Shown here in pieces: positions 1-9,000 of a DNA stretch of 10,431 nt. Position numbers and translations under genes: made by a program. Position 1 is the first letter of the stretch; every line of letters starts with the position of its first letter. Origin of the DNA: Amoebophrya sp. AT5.2 (lineage: Eukaryota > Sar > Dinophyceae > Syndiniales > Amoebophryaceae); NCBI GenBank assembly GCA_005223375.1, contig RXOD01006410.1, positions 1 to 10,431 on the forward strand, given 5' to 3'. The notes below the pieces were generated by a model, which had not been told where the DNA came from, did not search any database, and saw nothing but the letters and a program-made list of their open reading frames with translations.

Positions 1-3000
1 CGCTTCGGCAGCGCGTGCTCCGTGCTGGACTTTTTGGAACTGGGCACGAGCCTCTCGCTGCGCACGTACGCGCGCGTCGGGTCCGCGATGTCTGTCGTGG
101 AGAATCTGCGGTTGAGCCGGTCGCTCTCCGTGCTCGAGTTCCTGCACCTGGGCAGCAGCGTGTCGCTGCGCTCCATGGTGCGGGTGCAGTCTAACTGCAG
201 CACGCTGGACTTCTGCGGCATGGGCAGCGCCTGCTCGCTGCGGAACTACTTGCGGGTCGGCAGCGCGCTGTCGCTCTTCAACATGATCCGATGCGGTTCC
301 GCCGCCAGCGTTCTCGACTTCCTCACGCTCGGCTCCACCATGTCGCTGCGGCAGTACAGCCGGCTCGGCTCGTCCCTCTCCGTGCTTTCCTGCGCGCGGC
401 TCTCGTCCTCCTACAGCGTGCTGGACTTCCTGCGCCTCGGGTCCACCATCTCCGTGCGCAACTTATGCCGCGTCGGCAGCGCGCTCTCGCTGATGAGCCA
501 GGGCCGTTTCGGCAGCTCTCTGTCGGTGCTGGACATCCTGAACCTGGGCAGCTCGCTCTCCCTGCGCACCAGCTGCCGCATGGGCTCCGCGTGCAGCGTG
601 ATGAGCCGCATGGTGGGCGAGGCGATCAGCGTGCTCTCGTACACGAACTTCGCGTCGTCGATCTCGCTCCGCAGCTGCGGGCGGATCGGATCCCGCGCGT
701 CCGTCATCGACCACTGCCAGCTCGGCTCCGCGGTCAGCGTCCGCAACATGCTGCGCATGGGGTCTTCGCTCTCGCTCTTCAGCGCGGTGCAATTCGGGTC
801 GCGCGTCTCCGTGCTGGACTGTCTCCACTGCGGCTCGTCGTTCTCCATGCGGCACTTCTGCCGACTGGGAACGGCCACCTCGATCATGAGCCGCGTCACG
901 CTCGGCAGCAGCCTCTCGTTATTGGACTTCACCGGCTACGGCTCCTCGCTCAGCCTCCGCAACGTGTGCCGCGTCGCGAGCGCTCTGTCGGTTATCCAGT
1001 CGTGCGACGTCAGCGGCACGCTGTCCGCGCTCTCCTGGTGTCACCTGGCGAGCTCCTTGTCCATCCGCGGCGCGGTGCAGAACGGCGGCTTCCGCCCGTC
1101 CGTGCTCGACTTCCTGAAGCTGTCCTCCAGCCTCTCGCTGCGGAACGTGAGCCGCTGTGGCAGCGTCACCTCCGTGCTGGACGCGGTTCACCTCGGCAGC
1201 AGCCTCTCGCTCCGCCTGTACTGCCGGATCGGGTCTTCCTCCTCCGTCTACGGGCGCACGTGCGCGAACATGTCGCTCTCCGTCGTGGACCAGTTCCATC
1301 TCGGCAGCAGCCTTTCCGTGCGTCGCTCGGTCGGGAAGATCGGCAGCGCGCTCACCGTCTTCGACTTCCTCACGCTCGGCTCCGCGCTCTCCGTGCGCAC
1401 CTACTCGCGCATGGGCAGCTCCCTCTCGGTGGTGGAGCGGCAGCGCTTCGGCGCGTACGCTTCGGTACTCGACTACCAGAACTGCGGGTCGTCGCTCTCG
1501 CTGCGCGACTTCGTGAAGATCGGGAGCTCCCTGTCGGTGGTGGGCGAGATCCGCCTTGCGGGCCTCCACATGTCCATCCTCTCGCAGGTTCACCTCGGCA
1601 GCTCGCTCTCCCTGCGGTGCTCGCCGGCCTTCGTCGGGACGCACGCCTCGGCGCTGGACTTCGTGACGATGGGCTCGTCGCTGTCGCTGCGCGCGCAGGT
1701 ACGCTGCGGATCCACCATGTCGCTGATGAGCAGCCTGCGGTTCGGCACGCGCACCTCGGTGCTGAACTACCTGCAGATCGGCTCGACCATGTCGCTCCGG
1801 AACTACGCGCGCATCGGCTACGGGCTGAAGCTGGCCTCCTCCGTGTTCGGCCCCAAGGTCCTCGGCAGCAGCCTCTCCTGCCTCGACTTTCTGTCGATGG
1901 GCAGCGTGATGTCGGTGCGCAGCTTCGCGCGCTTCGGCTCGGCGCTTTCCCTCTACGGCATCGCGCGGCTGGGAAGCAGCATGTCGCTGCTGCACGCGAC
2001 CGAGCTGGGCAGCACGCTGTCGACCCGGTACACGATGCGGCTCGGCTCCAACCTGTCCGTGCTCGGGCTGGTGAAGTTCGGCGAGTCGCTCTCCATCCTG
2101 GACGCGACCTCGATGGCCTCCTGCCTCTCGATCCGCTCGTTCGCGCGGCTGGGGTCCAGCCTCTCGTGCTTCGGCATCTCGCGGTTCGGCTCGAACCTGA
2201 GCGTGCTGGACTTCTTCAACATCGGGAGCAGCATGTCGTTGCGCAACTTCGTCCGCTGCGGCTCTTCGGTCTCGCTCTACGGGCTCACGAAGCTGTCGCA
2301 ACAGGGCAGCATCTTCGACTTCATGGCCTGCGGCTCCTCGCTGTCCCTCCGCAAGTACCTGCGCGTGGGCAGCGCGCTGTCGGTCGTCGGGCTGGTGCGC
2401 TCCGAGATGGCTCTTTCCATGATCGACGCCATTTCGCTCGGAAGCACCATGTCGCTGCGTTCCCACCTGCTGATCGGCAAGGCGGCGTCCGTGCTCGACT
2501 CCGTCGCGCTCGGCAGCTCGCTCTCCGTCCGCGCCGTGGCGCGGTTCGGCTGCAACCTCTCGGTGCTGCCCTACTTTCACCTGGGCTCCTCGCTGTCGCT
2601 GCGGAACTTCGTGCGCCTGGGCAGCGGGCTGTTCTCGGTGTGCGGCGGTTTCACGACGCTCGGAAGCAATGCCAGCGTCTTCGACTGCTTCAACCTGGGT
2701 TCCAGCCTGAGCATCCGCAGCACGTGCAAGTCGGTTGAGAACCTCTCGATCATGGACTTCACGCAGCTCGGCTCCGCCCTATCCGTGCGTCGCTACGTGC
2801 GTGTGGGGCAGAGCGTGTCCGTACACGGCGAAAAGACGTACTGCGGCCGCGCCGGCGTGCCCACGTTCACGTCGGTGCTCGGGTACGTGCACATGGGCTC
2901 CTCGCTCTCGATCCGCAGCTCGACGAAGCTCGCCAGCGACCTTTCCCTGCTCGACGCGGTCACGCTGGGCTCCGCGCTGTCGCTGCGCCAGTATTTGCGG

Positions 3001-6000
3001 GCCGACGCGACGCTTTCCTGCATCGGGAAGTGCCGCCTCGCGGGCGACACCTTCTCCGTCCTCGACGCGGTCATGCTCGGCAGCAGCGTGTCGCTGCGCG
3101 GGCTGGCGCGGCTCGGTGAGAGCCGGTACTTCAGCGTGATCGACCACGTGGCCCTCGGCAGCTCGCTGTCGCTCCGCACTTTCGCGCGGGTTAGCAGCGG
3201 CGTGTCCGTACTCAGCCGCGCGGTGACCTCCGGCAGCCTTTCCGTGATCGACGCCATGCTGCACGGCTCGAACCTGTCGCTGCGCAGCATGAGCCGGTTC
3301 GGCAGCGGGTTGTCCATCCTGGACTGCTTCACGCTGGCGAGCAACCTGTCGCTGCGGTCCGCGAACCGCATCGGGTCCACCGTCTCGGTGATGGGGCTGT
3401 GCAAGTACATGGGCAGCTGCGCGAAGCTCTCCGTGATCTCCTGCATGATGCTGGGCTCCACGCTGTCCGTGCGCAACATGATGCAGATCCCCCAGCCGTT
3501 CTCGCTGCTCGACCAGCTGCAGCTGGCGTCCTCGCTGTCGCTCCGCAACAACTTCAAGACGGCGCGGCACCTGAGCGTGATGGACTTCGTGAACGTGGGC
3601 ACGAGCCTGTCCCTGCGCCAGTTTTTGCGCTTGAGCAGCAGCTTTTCTGTGTTCGAGCCGAGGCTGAAGAAAACGCCGCTGAGCGCGAACTTCAGCGTGG
3701 TCGACCAGGTGCATCTGGGCAGCGGCTTCTCGCTGCGGTCGACGGTGCGGTTCGGCAGCGGCCTCTCCTGCATCAACTTCGTGGAACTCGGCAGCTCGCT
3801 TTCCATGCGCGCGTTCACGCGGATCGGCTCGACCTGCTCCGTCCTCGAGCAGGCGAAGCTGGGCGGCAACCTCTCCATCCTGGACCAGTTCCACTTGGGC
3901 AGCTCCACCTCCATCCGCGGCTTCACGCAGTGCGGCGGAAAGCTCGTCTCGCTGCTAGACTACTTCAACATGGGGAGCGCGGTGTCGCTCCGCAGCTTCC
4001 TGCGCATCGGCAGCGGCATCTCCCTCGTGCAGCGGATGCAGTTCGGCGCTACGTGCTCCGTGCTGCAGACGCTACAGATCGGCAGCGCATTTTCCGTGCG
4101 CGCGCTCGCGAAGCTCGGCAGCAAACTCTCCGTGCTCGACTTCCTCGAGCTCGCCTCGGGGATGTCGGTGCGGCAGGTGTCCCGGTGCGGCTCGGCGCTC
4201 TCCACGATGTCGTTCACGCACCTCGGGTCCGCGATCTCGATCCGCAACTACGTGCGGCTCGGCTCCACGCTTTCCGTTCTCGCGTGCGCGAACGTCGGCG
4301 CGGGTCTCTCCGTGCTCTCGAACGTGCACCTCGGGTCCTCGATGTCCATCCGCTGCCGCGCGGCGTTCGGCAGCAAAATGTCGGTCCTGGACTCCGTCTT
4401 CCTGGGCTCGAACCTGTCGATCCGCAGCTACTGCCGCATGAGCAGCCAGTGCTCCGTGGTGAGCAAGGTGAACCTCGGGCTGAACCTCTCCGTGCTGGAC
4501 GACTGCAACGTCGCCTCCTCGCTGTCGCTGCGCACGCGCATGCGGTTCGGCGCCACCATGAGCGTGATGGACTCCTTCCACCTCGGCTCGACGCTCTCGC
4601 TGCGCGACTCGGTGCGCCTCGGCAGCGGCCTGTCCGTGTGCAGGACCGTCCGCGCGCTCGGGGACGTCTCCGTGCTGGACTCGTCGATGCTCGGGAGCAG
4701 CCTCTCGCTGCGCCACATGGGCAAGGTCACCGGCGAGGTCTCGGTCTTCCACTACAACAACCTGGGCAGCGTCATATCGCTGCGCGGCTTCACGCGCTGC
4801 GGCTCGACCCTGACCGTGCTCGGGCTGACGCGGGTCGCCAGTTTCTGCAGCTGCTCCGTGATCAACCAGCTCGAGTTGGGGAGCAACCTGTCCATGCGCG
4901 CGATGATGCGGTTTGGCTCTCGACTCTCCGTGCTGGACTTCGTCACGCTCGGCAGCACGCTGTCGCTGCGGGAGTGCGCGAGAACCAGAGGCGCTCTGTC
5001 GGTGATCGACTTCGTCCACCTCGGCAGCAGCCTGTCATTGCGCGCCGAGAACCGCCTCGGTTCCTGCATGTCCGTCTTCAGCAACGCGAACTGCGGGAAG
5101 AACCTGTCCGTCCTCGCCGCGACCCTCGTCGGCAGCTCGCTGTCGCTGCGGTCCTTCATGCGGCTGCCGGAGGAAGTTTCCGTGCTCAACTACGTCACGC
5201 TGGGCTCGACGCTCTCGTGCCGACAGTACGTGCGCTGCGGATCCACCTGCTCGGTCTACAACCGGGCGCGCTTCGCGAACGACGGCGTCTCCGTTCTGGA
5301 CTCGACGCACCTGGGGTCCACCTTCAGCCTGCGGCAGTTCACGCGTTTCGGAACACTGGTCAGCGTCATGGACAGCACCGCGCTCGGGTCGACGCTTTCG
5401 CTGCGAACCTTCGCCCGCATGGGGTCGGCGCTCTCCGTCTTCAGCGACGTGCAAAAGCGCGAAACGGTCTCCGTACTCGACGTGGTCAACCTCGGTTCCA
5501 CGCTCTCGCTGCGGGCGCGGGCGTACCTGGGCGTCGGGGAATTCAGCGTGTGCGACTTCGTCGGCCTGGGTTCCGCACTCTCGCTGCGCGACGTGGGGAA
5601 GTGCGGTTCCCGCATGAGTCTGATGGACTTCCTCGCCCTCGGCACTTCCCTTTCTTTGCGGTCCGTCGCGCGGATTGGATCGACGCTGTCGGTTATGGAA
5701 AACTTGAAGCTCGGCGGCCGCATGTCCGTGTTGTCGCACTTCCACCTGGCATCAAGCATGAGCTTGCGAAGCACGATGAGGATCGACAAGTGCGCATCCG
5801 TTCTCGATTGGGTCCAGCTCGGAACTGCGCTCTCGCTGCGCGCCATGACACGCTTCGGGTCCGGCCTCTCGGTTTCGGGCGCGCGCGCTAACCTCGTCGG
5901 CGCAGCCTCGGTGATGGACTTCCTGCACCTCGGCAGCAGCTTCAGCGTCCGCTCCGTGCTGCAGCTGGGCAGCAATCTCTCCGTGCTCGACAGCCAGCAC

Positions 6001-9000
6001 TTCGGCTCGACGCTGTCCGTGCGCTCCTACGTGCGCGTGGGATCCGGCATGTCCGTCTTCAGCAGCCTGCGCACCGGAAACGTGCTCTCGACGCTCGACT
6101 TCGTGCAGTTCGGCAGCGCACTCTCCGTGCGGTCGTCCGGAACCTTCGGCGCGGCGTGCTCCGTCATGGACGCCATTCAGCTGGGGTCGACGCTCTCCGT
6201 CCGCCAGTTCGCGCGCTTCGGGTCAACGGTTTCCGTCCACGGACTGGGGATCGTCGGCTCGCTCTACGCCGCGAGCGTGATTGAGGCGGTTGCCCTCGGC
6301 AGCACGCTCTCCATGCGCGACTGGGTGCGGATTTCCGGCCGCATCTCCGTGTTGGACACTCTCATGCTGGGAAGCTCCGTGTCCCTGCGCGCGCGCGCCG
6401 ATGCCGGCGGCAAGGCCTTCTCGACGCTGTCCTTCGTGCAGATGGGTAGCAGCTTGAGCCTGCGCTCCGTCGCGCGCCTCGGCAGCACGCTCTCCGTCTT
6501 CTTCGGCGTCGCGGGCATGGGCGCGCACAGCTCAGCGCTCGGCTACTCCGAGCTCGGGTCCAGCCTCTCGGTCCGCCGCGTGCTGGAGCTGGGAAACGCG
6601 TGCTCGGTGCTGGACTACGTGCAGTTCGCTTCGTCCATCTCGCTGCGGAACTACGTGCGCTTCGGCAGCTCGCTGTCCGTCCTCGGCATCGCCAAGGTCG
6701 GTTCCGCGATGAAGGTGTCCGTAATGCAGAACGTCGTCGTCACGTCGTCCCTGTCCCTGCGGCAGTTCGTGCGCGCCGGCGAATCTGCCTCCGTCCTCGA
6801 CTACTTCATGATGGCAAGCACCGTGAGCGTGCGAGCAATGACCCGGCTCGGCTCCGGCTTGAGCGTTCTCACCGATTCCAGGGTCGGCATGGCTCTCTCC
6901 GTCATGGACACGCTGGCGATCGGCTCGTCGCTCTCCTGCAGAAGCTACTGCGGCATCGGGTCGCGCCTATCGGTGCTGGACATGCTGAATCTTGCAAGCA
7001 GCGCGTCGCTGCGCAGCTTCGCGCGGTTGGGGAGCAAGATCTCGGTGTCGGACTTCCTTACGCTCGGGTCTGCGTTATCCGTGCGCACGTTCGGCCAGTG
7101 CGGCTCGGTGCTGTCTGTGTTCAGCAAGCTGCAGGTCGGGAGTGGCTTGACGCTCCTCGACATGCTGGCGCTCGGCAGTTCCGTGTCGTTGCGCAGCAGT
7201 CAGGCGTCGATCAAGCTGGGCCAGCAAATCAGCGTCTTGAACATGGCTTGCTTCGGCAGTGCGCTCTCCGTGCGCGCGGCCGCCAGACTCGGCAGCAGCG
7301 TCTCGGTGCTCAGCTTCACGCAACTGGGCAGCAGCGTCTCCCTCCGCGCCACCGCTCGCGTCGGCAGCACGCTCTCGATCCTCGACTTGTTGCACTGCGG
7401 CTCGGCGCTCTCCGTCCGCTGCGACTTGAAACTGGGCAGGAGCTTTTCCGTGCTCGACGCCGTGCACCTCGGCTCCGCAATGTCGGTGCGCGCCGCGACC
7501 AGGATCGGTTCGTCCGTTTCCTTGTTCAAATGCGCCCGCGCCGCGGGCGGCCTCTCCGTCATGGACTACTTGCACATGGGAAGCAGCTTCAGCATCCGCA
7601 CGGTCGCCCGCCTCGGCAGCGCGATTTCCGTGCTCAACTTCGTGCAGATGGCGTCGGCGGTTTCGATCCGCGCGTTCACGCGGCTGGGAAGCAGTGTGTC
7701 CTGTTTGAAGTCCGCGGACATCGGCAACAAGCTTTCCGTGCTCGCCGCGGTGAACCTCGGCAGCGCGCTTTCCGTGCGCTTGATGTCCCGGTTCGGCAGC
7801 ACGCTGACCGTCGTGGACCACACCGCGCTGGGCAGCACGCTGTCCCTGCGCAGCTACAGCCGCCTGGGCTCGGGCCTGTCGATCACGTCGATGGAGTACG
7901 GAGTCAAAATCGGCGACAACCTTTCCGTGCTCGACTACGCCGACTTCGCGTCGACGCTGTCGCTGCGGCAGGCGACGAAGTTCGGGTCGCGCCTCTCCGT
8001 GATCGACTTTCTGCACATGGGCTCCTCCTGCAGCATCCGCACCTACTGCCGCGTTGGCAGCGCGCTCGAGGCGTTCGGCGCGATGCAGGTCGGAACCAGC
8101 GTTTCCATCCTTGGCGCGGTGCACCTGGGCTCCAGCCTGTCCGTCCGCGCGGCGGTTTCCCGCACGGGGAAGGCGGCGTCGACGTTCGACTACCTCACGC
8201 TGGGCACGACGCTCAGCCTGCGGTCCGTCGCGCGGCTCGGCAGCGGCTTTTCCGTGTTCGAGTGCGCACGCGTGGGCGCGGCGGTGTCGGTGGTCGACTT
8301 CTTGCACCTGTCGAGCTCGATGTCGCTGCGGAACCTCGCGCAGTTCGGCTCCAACGCCTCCGTGATGGACCTCTGCCAGCTGGGCTCGAGCGTCAGCCTC
8401 CGCGCGGCGATCCGCTGCGGCAGCCGCGTCAGCATCATCGACTTCCTGACCATGAGCAGCTCAATGTCGCTCCGCAACTACATCCGCTGCGGCAGCGCCG
8501 TGAGCATCTGCGGGCTCGGCCGGTTAAGTCCGCACCTCTCCGTCATGGACTACTTGGGGTTGGGCAGCAGCCTGTCCCTACGCGGGCTGATGCGCATTGC
8601 GGACACGCTTTCCGTCCTGGACATGGTGCACATGGGCAGCAGCTTCTCGCTCCGGAACTTGTTCCGCGTGGGCGAGTCCGCCTCCGCGTTCGACTTCCTC
8701 GCGCTGGGCTCGACGCTCTCGCTCCGCAGCCAGGCCCGCGTCGGCAGCAGCGTGTCTGTCCACGGCGCGCGCGCTTCCCTGTCGGGCGCGCTCTCGGTGC
8801 TCGAGGAAGTGCTGATCGGCAGCTCGCTCTCCATCCGCTCCTTCACGAGAGTCGCGGGAACCCGGGCCTCCGTCCTCAACTTCGCGCAGCTCGGTTCTGC
8901 GCTGTCGGTCCGCGGCTTCACGCGCGTCGGCAGCGGCGCGTCGGTGCTCACGCAGGGGCGGCTCCAGTCCCGGCTCTCCGTGATCGATCAGCTGCACCTC

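Noticed and set aside
411..932. Minus-strand frames with a repeating Ser/Glu/Arg/Leu-Pro-Ser pattern, also at 2793-3926 and 5256-5975
   Set aside because: Their apparent repeats are the reverse complement of the 36-nt unit. The sense frame alone covers the whole window without a break and has the better-conserved repeats.
919..2580. Long minus-strand open stretch, with similar ones at 2779-3894, 4072-5019, 7075-8307 and 9562-10353
   Set aside because: Minus-strand stops appear only where the sense strand has TCA, TTA or CTA. In frame 1 those are rare Ser and Leu codons (about 7 TCA, 4 TTA and 5 CTA seen), and in the other frames the same GC bias keeps them scarce. The predicted products are low-complexity Glu/Arg/His/Ala strings that mirror the repeat.
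291..2738. Long + strand frame-3 open stretch, with similar ones at 3399-5891 and 6600-9587
   Set aside because: The translations are Arg/Leu/Pro/Ala/His-rich with no family signal. They are the +2 shift of the repeat gene, kept open because its codons rarely end in A or T.
2735..3139. Small + strand frame-2 open stretches here and at 1157-1516, 8054-8365, 8597-8815 and 9746-10102
   Set aside because: They are Arg/Ser/Ala/Cys-rich shadows inside the repeat gene, with no start signal and no recognisable domain.
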